Assembly (NCBI RefSeq): GCF_000478985.1
Contig: NZ_AWXB01000014.1
Coordinates: 1-34,522, forward strand
Length of the DNA stretch: 34,522 bases
Direction: 5' to 3'
Source: Peptoniphilus sp. BV3C26
GTDB lineage: Bacteria; Bacillota; Clostridia; Tissierellales; Peptoniphilaceae
Below the pieces are notes generated by a model that worked only from the letters and a program-made list of their open reading frames with translations, was not told where the DNA came from and did no database searches. Numbering within the stretch: position 1 is the first letter of the stretch; each line of letters begins with the position of its first letter. Positions 26,070 to 32,967 of the stretch are shown here, one piece after another. Made by a program: the position numbers and the translations under genes.

Positions 26070-26102
26070 TTTAAGGGTGTAACTTTTCGTTACTCCCTTA
26101 AA
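26070..26102. other. Hairpin at the end of the DUF3801 gene
   Basis: TTTAAGGG-T-GTAAC (26070-26083) pairs with GTTAC-T-CCCTTAAA (26089-26102) with one T/T mismatch. The stem includes the stop codon of the DUF3801 gene. Neither strand has a proper T-run behind it, so it may be a weak terminator, an RNA stabiliser, or part of the neighbouring inverted-repeat cluster. Confidence 0.5.
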
Positions 26103-26625
26103 TTTCTCTGGTCATATCTTTTTTACTTGGTTTTACTTTTTCTTTTACTTTTCTTTTGACTTTTTCTTTTGTCTTATCCTTACTCTTAGATAGGTCTTTG
26201 TATTTCTTTATTTGTTTTAGAATACTTTCTTTTTCTTTTTTATTTTCCTTGGCTATGACTTGTTTAAAGGCATATTCCATTACTTTTATGTCTTTGGCTT
26301 GGAAAAATATTTCATAGTTTTTGCTTTCTTTGTTTTTCATTACTGAGAAACTTACTCCAAGTTTGTTTAGTTCTTTTTTTAAGTCTTTAAGGTCGCTTTG
26401 ATCTATGCTTATATTTTCTAGTTGTCCTTTTTTGTAGAGGTCTTTTATTTTCATTTCATCTCCCATAAGGCTTTTTAGGTTTCCGTTTACTTTTTCTAAA
26501 GTATCATTCATCTTTTTTCGTATTTCTTTGTCTAAGTTGATTGATTCTTTTGCTGCCTTTATTGTGTATGTTATTATGGTTTGTGCTGCTTGACCTGCTT
26601 CTTTGCTTATTTCTTCGTTTATCAT
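26098..26625 (-). CDS. DUF3801 (PcfB-like) mobilization accessory protein
   Basis: This 175-aa protein matches the DUF3801/PcfB pattern: an N-terminal helix (GQAAQTIITYTIKAAKESIN), a LYKKGQLENISIDQSDLKDL segment, then ELNKLGVSFSVMKNKESKNY and a domain ending in MEYAFKQVI (to about 125). The final 50 residues are almost all Lys/Glu/Arg/Asp. PcfB in the pCF10 system helps dock the relaxase-DNA complex on the coupling protein; a similar docking role for the IME with the host ICE is inferred. AAAGGAG lies 6 nt before the ATG, and a terminator-like hairpin ends about 24 nt upstream. Confidence 0.75.
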   Translation of the reverse strand: MINEEISKEAGQAAQTIITYTIKAAKESINLDKEIRKKMNDTLEKVNGNLKSLMGDEMKIKDLYKKGQLENISIDQSDLKDLKKELNKLGVSFSVMKNKESKNYEIFFQAKDIKVMEYAFKQVIAKENKKEKESILKQIKKYKDLSKSKDKTKEKVKRKVKEKVKPSKKDMTREI

Positions 26626-26648
26626 TTCTTATCTCCTTTGTTTGAATT

Positions 26649-26692
26649 AAAAAAAGGGAAGTATATACTTTAATTTTTCTATACTTCCCTTT
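26649..26692 (-). terminator. Intrinsic terminator upstream of the DUF3801 gene
   Basis: Perfect 13-bp stem on the minus strand (AAAGGGAAGTATA with TATACTTCCCTTT, 26692-26653) with a 14-nt loop, followed by a T-run to about 26649. About 24 nt separate it from the ATG at 26625, taken up by the ribosome binding site. Confidence 0.8.
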
Positions 26693-26758
26693 GATTGTTT
26701 TTATTTGGTTGTTCTTGGTGGTGGAATGCTTTATTTTGATGTTTATATAGCTTTCTTA

Positions 26759-26807
26759 GGTATTTGTACCTTTTATACATTAAAATAGCTTACAATGCCT
26801 TTCCACC
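26759..26807 (-). other. Noncoding paired element B, downstream of the 57-aa gene
   Basis: Starting one base after the TAA of the 57-aa gene, the minus strand reads GGTGGAAAG, 28 nt, then the hairpin GGTACAAATACC (GGTA pairs with TACC, loop CAAA). Box, spacing and hairpin position equal element A at 24403-24351, while the stem sequence differs and still pairs. Further downstream, TTCCACC (26726-26720) could pair back with GGTGGAA. The terminator at 26692-26649 follows. A related stretch also lies near 28718-28750 ahead of the relaxase gene. Confidence 0.5.
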
Positions 26808-26808
26808 T

Positions 26809-26982
26809 TTAGTAGTTTATGTGTGTTCTTTTGTCTGATAGATAGTTTTTCATGTTGGAATATATAATCTGCACTTCCTCATTGTTCATTGCTTTTATTT
26901 CTTCGGTGCTTTTATATGTTTTGTATGTTCCATCTTGATCTGCTTTTATGAGTTCATCTATTAGCTCTTGCCTTTTATTCAT
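26809..26982 (-). CDS. 57-aa hypothetical protein downstream of the relaxase
   Basis: An ATG at 26982 preceded by TAGGAGG and 6 nt opens MNKRQELIDELIKADQDGTY; the frame runs 57 codons to TAA, ending in LSDKRTHINY. It is acidic and basic, probably helical, with no signal peptide or membrane segment. It begins 73 nt after the relaxase stop codon. The strong ribosome binding site and its position between mobilization genes support a real gene. I do not recognise the family; a relaxosome accessory or small regulator is possible. Confidence 0.65.
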   Translation of the reverse strand: MNKRQELIDELIKADQDGTYKTYKSTEEIKAMNNEEVQIIYSNMKNYLSDKRTHINY

Positions 26983-27055
26983 CTCTATTACCTCCTAGAT
27001 CTGCCTTTATTTTCTTGGTCATATTATAGCTTGGATAAGATATTTTTACCAGGTC

Positions 27056-28690
27056 TTATCTGTCTTGATTTTTGTAATAGTCTTTAGTCATTTGTCTTTT
27101 TTTATTAAAACTATCACTATCTTGCTTATATTCTTTTATCTTCTCTATGATACTTTCTTTTTCTCCCCTCTTAATTGCCTTGTCAATTTCTATTGATAGG
27201 TCAATACCATATTCTTCATTTACTACTTCTACTGCATATTTAATATGATTTATTTCCTTGTATCTTTCCCTTATCTTTTCTGACTCTGTATTTAATTTAC
27301 TGATTTCATCTTCTAAGTTTTTAATTTCTCCTAACCATTCTTTTTCTCTTAAATTTTTCTTTCTACTAATTTTTTCAATTAAGGTTCTTGCCCTTATATG
27401 TTGGTCTATTTCCTTTTGATTATTTTTGTAGAAGCTTTCTTTGAATATTTTCTTGCTTTCATATTCTTGGTAGGTTGCTTTTGTTTTTCTTACAGTCTTT
27501 GCATAGGCTAAATACTTATTAAAGTCTTCTATCTTTTGACTGTTTTCTTTTATGGTCTTATATATTTCAGAGTTTTTACTTCTTAGGTTATTTACATGTC
27601 CTTGTAGGTCTGATATGGTTTTTATTTTGTTTTCTATTAGATAATTTATTCCACTTGCATATCTTTTTAGATCATAGATTGCTTTGTTTCTTTTCCCATA
27701 AAATGATAATTCAGCTCTATTATTTTCTTGCATTTCTTGATAGAAGCTTAAATATTCATAGAGGTTAAAGAGTCCTGATTCATTTTCGATTTGCTTTTTA
27801 CTTTGGTCTTTATATTCCCTATATGATTCTTTTAGCTTATCTTTGAAGCCTGCTAACCAAGATGTTATTTTCTTTATTTCATTGCCTATGTTTTTTAATA
27901 GTTCATTCTGTTTTTTTATTTCACGATTTATATCTCCTTTTTCTGTCCTTATTCCTTTTCTTTCCATTGCACTAGCACTTGCTCCTAGATGTATTGTTGG
28001 TATTTGTTTTATGCCTTGTCTTTTAAAACTCCTATGGTCTACTCTTTTTTCTATCTTATTTTTTGCTAGATATTCATTACAAAGGTCTGAAAAATTTTCT
28101 CTCCATTTTTCTACATTGCCTTTATCATTCCAGGTTGTTAGTTCTACTTTTCTTGTTTTAGGTTTTCCATTTTTGTTTAAAACTTTTTCTCCTTTTTTAT
28201 CTAGGATATATTCTTTTTTACTTTTTTGCCCCCATGTTCCATCTTCATTTATTGGTCTTACTATGGTCATTATATGAGCATGGATATTTTGATTTCCATC
28301 TCTACTTTCATCATGAATTGCTAGGTCTACTATCATTCCCTCTTTTACAAAATTGTTTTGAACATATTCTTCTATCATCTTTTTATTTTCTTCTATGCTT
28401 AACTCTTTTGGTAAAGATATGATAAAGTTTCTTGCAAGTTGGGCATTAGAATTTTTCTCAAAAAGTTCTACCGAGTTCCACAAGGTTTTTCGGTCTTTAT
28501 ATTTTTTTGGTGCGTGATCTGGCAAAAATATTTCTTTGCTAATTACTCCTTGTTTTTTGGTGTAGTCATGGGTTACTCCGTCCCATTCATTTTTTATTTT
28601 TTCTCCACTTATATATGCTGCACTTGCTACTGCACTTTTGCCTTTTCCTCTTGATATTATGTTTACTGAAAAATGAAAACTGTCCGCCAT
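27056..28690 (-). CDS. mobA: MobA/MobL-family relaxase (MobQ type)
   Basis: This 544-aa protein would nick the IME oriT and pilot the strand into the recipient. The relaxase domain (about 1-240) has FHFSVNIISRGKGKSAVASA, then AAYISGEK with the likely catalytic tyrosine, and the metal-binding NIHAHIMTIVRP histidines near residue 135. Also typical are LARNFIISLPKEL and VDHRSFKRQGI. The C-terminal half is a long coiled coil (about 260-520). The start is ATG at 28690, 8 nt after AAGGAAG; an upstream in-frame GTG is less likely. A MobQ-type nic site lies about 290 nt upstream, on the opposite strand sense. Confidence 0.92.
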   Translation of the reverse strand: MADSFHFSVNIISRGKGKSAVASAAYISGEKIKNEWDGVTHDYTKKQGVISKEIFLPDHAPKKYKDRKTLWNSVELFEKNSNAQLARNFIISLPKELSIEENKKMIEEYVQNNFVKEGMIVDLAIHDESRDGNQNIHAHIMTIVRPINEDGTWGQKSKKEYILDKKGEKVLNKNGKPKTRKVELTTWNDKGNVEKWRENFSDLCNEYLAKNKIEKRVDHRSFKRQGIKQIPTIHLGASASAMERKGIRTEKGDINREIKKQNELLKNIGNEIKKITSWLAGFKDKLKESYREYKDQSKKQIENESGLFNLYEYLSFYQEMQENNRAELSFYGKRNKAIYDLKRYASGINYLIENKIKTISDLQGHVNNLRSKNSEIYKTIKENSQKIEDFNKYLAYAKTVRKTKATYQEYESKKIFKESFYKNNQKEIDQHIRARTLIEKISRKKNLREKEWLGEIKNLEDEISKLNTESEKIRERYKEINHIKYAVEVVNEEYGIDLSIEIDKAIKRGEKESIIEKIKEYKQDSDSFNKKRQMTKDYYKNQDR

Positions 28691-28785
28691 TTTTATCACT
28701 TCCTTTCATTTTTTGTTGTTTTAGGTGGAGGCTTAATAGATTTTTATATCCTCTTTGTGAATGAGCGTTTTGAAATGATAGAATA

Positions 28786-28834
28786 GAAAAAGCCGACTAC
28801 TGAATTAATTTTTGTTGTTTCAGTATGTCGGCTT
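28786..28834 (-). terminator. Hairpin with T-run upstream of the relaxase gene
   Basis: AGCCGAC..ACTGAA (28791-28804) pairs with TTCAGT..GTCGGCT (28819-28833), with a small internal loop. On the minus strand it is followed by TTTTT. It resembles an intrinsic terminator placed about 95 nt ahead of the relaxase start. It could equally be an oriT-associated inverted repeat. Confidence 0.65.
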
Positions 28835-28857
28835 AATTGTTTTGTTCATTTCAAATA

Positions 28858-28907
28858 TTAAAAGTCAAGGGCGAGCGTTAGCGAGTTTATTTACCCTTGA
28901 CTTTTAA
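28858..28907. repeat. 14-bp inverted repeat in the oriT region
   Basis: A perfect stem at 28858-28871 and 28894-28907 has the core AAAGTCAAGGG/CCCTTGACTTT. Its loop contains GCGAGCGTTAGCGAG, itself a short imperfect repeat. It sits 70 nt from the nic-like site. Long inverted repeats next to nic are usual binding sites for relaxase or accessory proteins. Confidence 0.65.
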
Positions 28908-28927
28908 AAAGCGAATGGTTGTTGCTC

Positions 28928-28990
28928 CCTGCAAGGGTTTGGCTCCGCAGGACGCAAGCACCCTTTAGGGTGTATAATTGCGCCCTTAGA
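28928..28990 (+). other. oriT: Origin of transfer (oriT) with MobQ-type nic site
   Basis: The plus strand has a hairpin CACCC-TTTA-GGGTG (28959-28972) followed by TATAATTGCGCCCTTAGA. The segment TAATTGCGCCCTTA (28975-28988) differs at one base from the nic core I know for RSF1010/pIP501-type relaxases (TAAGTGCGCCCTTA), where cleavage falls after GCG. A second small stem CCTGC/GCAGG lies at 28928-28951. Hairpin, then nic, beside a MobQ relaxase gene makes the assignment strong. With this polarity the relaxase gene would enter the recipient last, the usual arrangement. The 333-nt gene-free gap 28691-29023 is filled by this site, the inverted repeat and the terminator-like hairpin. Confidence 0.82.
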
Positions 28991-29023
28991 AAATCTAAGG
29001 GAGATTTAATTATTTTATTTTTC

Positions 29024-29314
29024 CTAATTTTCTCTTATTATTCTTAGTGTTTCTTTAAATTCTTTTGTCTTTGTTGCTTCTTCTAGTAGGATTTTTATTT
29101 CTTCATCTGTTAGTTCTTCTGCATTTTCTATAAGGCTTTCTAAAATTGCTCCTCTTGTTATGAGCCTATGAGTTCTTTCTTTTCTTCTTTTTACTATGTC
29201 TTGTTTTAATATCTTTTTTTCTTGATTTTTTAGTTGCCTTAGTCTTTCTTCTGTATCATCAATTTTATCTTTTATTTCTTTTGACTTTTGTCTTATTTGT
29301 TCTAATTTTTTCAT
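29024..29314 (-). CDS. DUF3847-family small mobilization-associated protein
   Basis: This 96-aa protein has an N-terminal coiled coil (about 1-45, rich in Lys/Glu/Gln) and then RKERTHRLITRGAILESLIE, the DUF3847 signature, followed by TDEEIKILLEEA. DUF3847 proteins are regularly encoded next to MobA/MobL relaxases, as here across the oriT. The RTHRLI segment recalls the conserved core of relaxosome accessory proteins, so binding at oriT is plausible but not shown. An AAGGA site lies 9 nt before the ATG, and a terminator hairpin ends about 33 nt upstream. Confidence 0.8.
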   Translation of the reverse strand: MKKLEQIRQKSKEIKDKIDDTEERLRQLKNQEKKILKQDIVKRRKERTHRLITRGAILESLIENAEELTDEEIKILLEEATKTKEFKETLRIIREN

Positions 29315-29346
29315 ATCTATTAATCCTTATCTCTAAATATTCATAA

Positions 29347-29383
29347 TTAAAAACCCCTCCATCCTTATTCCGGATTTTGGGGT
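29347..29383 (-). terminator. Intrinsic terminator between the first amidase gene and the DUF3847 gene
   Basis: On the minus strand AACCCC (29383-29378) pairs with GGGGTT (29356-29351), and ATCC pairs with GGAT inside, followed by TTTTT. It separates the cargo genes from the mobilization genes and again lies close to the next start codon. Confidence 0.75.
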
Positions 29384-29497
29384 TCAGGTCATTCTCTGTG
29401 TAGCTTACATTTATGATCTTATAAATTTTTATTTGTAAGATTAACTACAATTAAATTTTTATATTCATATTTTATATAGTACCATTCTTATCGTGTT

Positions 29498-30574
29498 TTA
29501 AAAAAATTTGACTTTGTAACTTCCTCCACCATTCATAAAAGCTTCAACAACATCAACTAAAGGTTTGTCTATTCTATTCCTTGTATGATATGTCATTGCG
29601 AAATCACGATTATTTTTACTATTGTTAGTATAATCGGTGATATACATTGTATGATAACCATAATAGCTAAAATATTTTTTTCTTAATAACTGTACCGTGT
29701 CTCCTTTAAAAAAATTTAGCTTATTAAACATATTTTTATTTACAAAATCATCATCATCAATTGTTTCAGTTTTTACAATATTTGACCAGTAATTATTAAA
29801 ATACTTAGCACTGATCCATGGACTAGGATCAGCTAAATCCCAACTATAATTCAGCTCTGTAATATCTTTTGGGTTATTATACTTATAATTTTTTCTTTTA
29901 ATATACCATTTATTGTCAGTTCTATAACCACCATAATGTAAAATTTGTGACACAAAATTTGCACAATCTCCTCCTATAGGTCCACTTAAGTCAGGATAGT
30001 TACTATTATAGTTTTCATAGTAATTATGCGCATACCATATTGCATCAAGGTAATCAAAATGATCTTGATTTGAAGCACGCAAAGATAAGTTATTTTTTTC
30101 ATTATATTGATTTTCATATATTGAATTAAATGCTTTTTCTAAATTCATTGTTTGTCTAGTAGGATTTTCAGTTATTAATGTTTCCAATGCACCTCTAACA
30201 TAAATATCTAATTTTAATTTTTCATCTGTAGAACTTAGATCATATATCTTTAATATTTCAGCGATTACCTCTTCTCTGTCATTATAATTAAGAGATGTTG
30301 CTTTTTCTCTGAAATCGATTTTATTATTACTATATTTATTTATAATTTCACCGACTTCAGTTTCGAAAATCAATTCCTCTTCTAAATCATAATCATTATT
30401 TATGGCTTTAACATCTTCTTTTAATTCCATTAAATCCTCATATTCTATGCTATCAGAACTTACAGAATACATCTTTTCATGTTCTATGCTCTCTGAGTTA
30501 TAAGCAAATACATTTGTTGCCATCGCTGTTAACAGCATCACCATGGCTATTAATAGAGTAAATCTTCTCTTCAT
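29498..30574 (-). CDS. Secreted Amidase_6-type protein 1
   Basis: This 358-aa protein begins with the signal peptide MKRRFTLLIAMVML.., cleaved near VFA. The C-terminal half (about 165-358) is a putative amidase domain of the Amidase_6 type: YAHNYYENYNSNYPDLSG, then GGDCANFVSQILHYGG with probable catalytic Cys204, and YGYHTMYITDYT supplying the histidine. The N-terminal half (about 25-160) is acidic and helical. Such papain-like-fold proteins of Firmicutes are thought to act on cell wall or peptide amides; the substrate is unknown. The GAGGAGG site and the first 70 nt of coding sequence are nearly identical to those of the second amidase gene at 32968-34203. Confidence 0.8.
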   Translation of the reverse strand: MKRRFTLLIAMVMLLTAMATNVFAYNSESIEHEKMYSVSSDSIEYEDLMELKEDVKAINNDYDLEEELIFETEVGEIINKYSNNKIDFREKATSLNYNDREEVIAEILKIYDLSSTDEKLKLDIYVRGALETLITENPTRQTMNLEKAFNSIYENQYNEKNNLSLRASNQDHFDYLDAIWYAHNYYENYNSNYPDLSGPIGGDCANFVSQILHYGGYRTDNKWYIKRKNYKYNNPKDITELNYSWDLADPSPWISAKYFNNYWSNIVKTETIDDDDFVNKNMFNKLNFFKGDTVQLLRKKYFSYYGYHTMYITDYTNNSKNNRDFAMTYHTRNRIDKPLVDVVEAFMNGGGSYKVKFF

Positions 30575-30676
30575 TTCTAACCTCCTCTTATAATTTTGTT
30601 TGACCTCAATATATTTGACATTAAGATCAAATATTATCTATTTTTCCAACTGTTGTTTCTAGCTATATTCTAGAAT
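30502..30676. repeat. 175-bp leader/signal-peptide repeat, copy 1
   Basis: This stretch matches 34131-34305 with five mismatches (about 97 per cent identity). It covers the upstream region, ribosome binding site and signal-peptide codons of the first amidase gene. It contains the imperfect 18-bp palindrome TTTGATCTTAATGTCAAA (30631-30614, minus strand), a candidate operator. Identity stops abruptly at both ends, and the mature proteins differ strongly. Confidence 0.9.
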
Positions 30677-30719
30677 GTGAGACTCAAATTAAAATCAAAG
30701 TGCGACAATTCAAAGTAAA

Positions 30720-31286
30720 TCATTGTTCTAATACAATCCTATTTATTTTTTCTTTCAAATTGTAAGGGGTTTTATATATACCCTCTATATCTTTATTTCT
30801 TGATTTTACATTGTACCAGTATCTATTATCTGCACTATTTGGATTATCTTCTACTATCTCAACCTCATATTCTTCATCATTTTTTATTTTAATTAAATAT
30901 GCTCCATCAGAATAAGCGGTATCCAACCCTAAATATTGATTATTTGAATCATATAAATTACAATCCTTATTTAGTTTATTCAATTCTTCTAAAACTTTCC
31001 TTTGTTGATCTGAAGATATATCTAGTTCTTTAAAACCCTCTTGTTTCTCATCATAAATATATACTTTCACAGACTCTCCATTATTTTCTTTATCAATAAC
31101 AGACTCATCATTATTTTCTTTATCAATAACAGACTCTCTATTATTTTCTTTATCAATAGGTATATCATTTGAACTAGAACATGAGCTTAAATTAACCATA
31201 AGAAATATTATTAACAATAACCCTGCTGTTCTTTTTACAATAGAATTATTATAATCAGTTAGAAAGGTATTTGACATCCAAAACAT
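30720..31286 (-). CDS. Lipoprotein with tandem repeats, coupled to the protease gene
   Basis: This 188-aa protein has a hydrophobic segment ending in NLSSC, a lipobox with Cys36, so it is probably lipid-anchored outside the membrane. Next come three copies of DKENN.ESVI, encoded by a 30-bp tandem repeat, forming a flexible spacer. The C-terminal domain (about 75-188) contains VKVYIYDEKQEGFKELDIS and YLIKIKNDEEYEVEIVEDN, a small beta-rich fold I do not recognise. The ATG lies 2 nt after the protease stop codon and has only a weak ribosome binding site, so translation is probably coupled. A protease inhibitor or immunity role is conceivable from position only. Confidence 0.7.
   Translation of the reverse strand: MFWMSNTFLTDYNNSIVKRTAGLLLIIFLMVNLSSCSSSNDIPIDKENNRESVIDKENNDESVIDKENNGESVKVYIYDEKQEGFKELDISSDQQRKVLEELNKLNKDCNLYDSNNQYLGLDTAYSDGAYLIKIKNDEEYEVEIVEDNPNSADNRYWYNVKSRNKDIEGIYKTPYNLKEKINRIVLEQ
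31081..31158. repeat. 30-bp tandem repeat, nearly three copies
   Basis: Units start at 31081, 31111 and 31141 (TTATTTTCTTTATCAATA..) and differ by a few bases. They encode the DKENN.ESVI repeats of the lipoprotein spacer. A multiple of three keeps the frame, so copy number may vary without breaking the gene. Confidence 0.9.
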
Positions 31287-31288
31287 AA

Positions 31289-32653
31289 TTAATCAAATCC
31301 ATCATAACTTCTATCGCCTCTAAATCTTATAGGACAATACTCAGTTATCTTATTAGCTGCATCTAAAGCTGCATTTCTTACTGATTTACCCCTTGATGTT
31401 TGATTCCAAAGTTGCCAGCAATAATTATAATTTTGAACTGAGTTAATGGATTCATACCAGCCTAAAAATGCTTTATTTTTTGAAATACCATTATATATTC
31501 CAAATGCATCAGACCAATTCGTATTAGCAGCTGTATTACATGCAGCTAAAAACACAAATTGGTAATTACTGCTTGGAACATCATTGTACTTAAGAAATGA
31601 TCCCCCGTTTTTATTTGTCCCTATTACATTTGAAGAACCATGACATCCTGCATAAAATGCTTTAAGACCATAACCTAACATCGTATTTGCTCTAGACTTA
31701 AAATTAGTTACCGATGCAGCAACATCGACTGGATCATATCCCATTCTAGCTAAGCCAGCATGAGCATCAGTTGCTCTAGCAGTTCCATAGGCAACGTCAG
31801 GAACTGAGATAGCTCCTCCTTCATACATGTATATGTCTCCTCCAATAAGTTCACCAGAATACAAATCGACATAAACTTCCATGTTCTCATTTTTTAAAAT
31901 GTATGCTTCTCTGATATCCTGATTCGCAATATTGTCTTCATTTATAATTAGTGGGTTTCCATCGACTGTATCTCCTTTTATGGTTTTATAAAAATCATCA
32001 TTAGGAATAGCTGTTCCAATTCTTAAATCTTGAATTGGCTCCTTATTATATTTTTCTAGAAAATTATTTGCTATACTTATAGCTTCATCTTCTGAAATAG
32101 GATTTTTAGTTTGACTAAAACTTCTCAAAGAAATTTCCTTTTTCTCTATACCTTTCTTCTTAAAACTGACTAAAGCACCATTTTCTGTATCTATATAAGC
32201 GTCATAAGCATCATATTGGTTATGTCCACCATAAGGCATCATCTTTTCATATCTTAACCTTAAAGTAGTATCATCAAAATAACCTGAATGAACAAGCTCG
32301 TATCCTTCTTTAACAAGTTTTTGTTCAACTAAATTTTGAGTAACTCTAAAATCTTTTTTCGGTGTATTTTGTCTAAAATAATCTCCATTCGTTTCTTTTA
32401 TCCTATCAATTGATATTATCCTATCATCTTCATCTAATAAAGCAAAAGACTCATTTCCTAGATTAACTCTATTAGTATCTTTTGCTGATCTCAAGTTAAA
32501 TAATTGATGTTCTTTTTCCACATTACAACCGAGTTCTTCTAAAATTTCCATCGACTTTTGAAAATTAGTCATATCATTCATATAGCCTTGTGCAAATACT
32601 GTTGCTGGTAAAGCTAATACTAAGGCTAATAAAATTAATAAAAACTTCTTCAT
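31289..32653 (-). CDS. Secreted protease-like protein with caspase-type His/Cys pair and PepSY/YcdB-like propeptide
   Basis: This 454-aa protein has a signal peptide (MKKFLLILLALVLALPATVF). The start is at 32653, after AAGGAGG; an ATG 36 nt upstream lacks a ribosome binding site and would spoil the signal. The middle part (about 20-290) has two PepSY/YcdB-like units, including ISEDEAISIANNFLEKYN and VDLYSGELIGG. The C-terminal domain has FYAGCHGSSN (His338) and FVFLAACNTAA (Cys372). The His-Gly and Ala-Cys motifs 34 residues apart, each after a hydrophobic strand, are the arrangement of clan CD cysteine peptidases (caspase, gingipain, clostripain). I infer a secreted cysteine peptidase kept inactive by its N-terminal region; substrate unknown. 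Confidence 0.72.
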   Translation of the reverse strand: MKKFLLILLALVLALPATVFAQGYMNDMTNFQKSMEILEELGCNVEKEHQLFNLRSAKDTNRVNLGNESFALLDEDDRIISIDRIKETNGDYFRQNTPKKDFRVTQNLVEQKLVKEGYELVHSGYFDDTTLRLRYEKMMPYGGHNQYDAYDAYIDTENGALVSFKKKGIEKKEISLRSFSQTKNPISEDEAISIANNFLEKYNKEPIQDLRIGTAIPNDDFYKTIKGDTVDGNPLIINEDNIANQDIREAYILKNENMEVYVDLYSGELIGGDIYMYEGGAISVPDVAYGTARATDAHAGLARMGYDPVDVAASVTNFKSRANTMLGYGLKAFYAGCHGSSNVIGTNKNGGSFLKYNDVPSSNYQFVFLAACNTAANTNWSDAFGIYNGISKNKAFLGWYESINSVQNYNYCWQLWNQTSRGKSVRNAALDAANKITEYCPIRFRGDRSYDGFD

Positions 32654-32736
32654 AAAATCCTCCTTTTTCACTTTCTCTCGCTTTAGCAAACTGTTGATTT
32701 GTTGATAAATAAACTGATAAATCTCAAATTATTAGT

Positions 32737-32790
32737 TTATTTATTATATTTGTCGCCGTTCTTATACCTTTGTGGATTTAAATATATCAT
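32737..32790 (-). CDS. Tiny ORF 2 (17 codons), LNPxRYxNGD peptide
   Basis: ATG at 32790 follows AGGAGG by 7 nt and directly adjoins the TAG of the Xre remnant. It encodes MIYLNPQRYKNGDKYNK and ends 83 nt before the protease start. Another tiny ORF at 34356-34318 encodes the same LNP.RY.NGD core. Of eight shared residues, four use different synonymous codons (CCA/CCT, AGG/AGA, AAC/AAT, GAC/GAT), which argues for selection on the peptide. No signal sequence is present. It could be a signalling peptide, a leader peptide, or a small regulator for the secreted-protein gene behind it. Confidence 0.6.
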   Translation of the reverse strand: MIYLNPQRYKNGDKYNK

Positions 32791-32967
32791 CTAATTACCT
32801 CCTGTGCCTACATTACAACACTCACACTCGTCAAAACCAAATAATGTGTAAACACATATATCTAGTTTGTTGGCGATTTCTATTCCTATAAAAATTGTAG
32901 CTTGAGCCTCTCCATGTTCTAAAAGGCTAATATATTGTCTTGTTACACTTAACTCATCAAACCCTAG
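32791..32967 (-). pseudogene. C-terminal remnant of an Xre-type helix-turn-helix regulator
   Basis: The 58 codons directly after the second amidase's stop are open in the same frame. They encode LSVTRQYISLLEHGEAQ, then ATIFIGIEIANKLDICVYTL and a Cys-rich tail GFDECECCNVGTGGN. The pattern SRQYISLLE-G-A and I..A..L...VY.LF is the recognition helix and following helices of Xre/Cro-type HTH proteins. The first helices and a start codon are missing. Either a deletion fused it behind the amidase gene or it is a degraded regulator; its 3' end supplies the AGGAGG of the tiny ORF. Confidence 0.7.

Noticed and set aside
26070-26102. Intrinsic terminator for the DUF3801 gene
   Set aside because: The stem is good, but neither strand has a T-run after it, so I listed it only as a hairpin.
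31081-31158. CRISPR or iteron interpretation of the 30-bp repeats
   Set aside because: They are contiguous without spacers and encode an in-frame peptide repeat in the lipoprotein.
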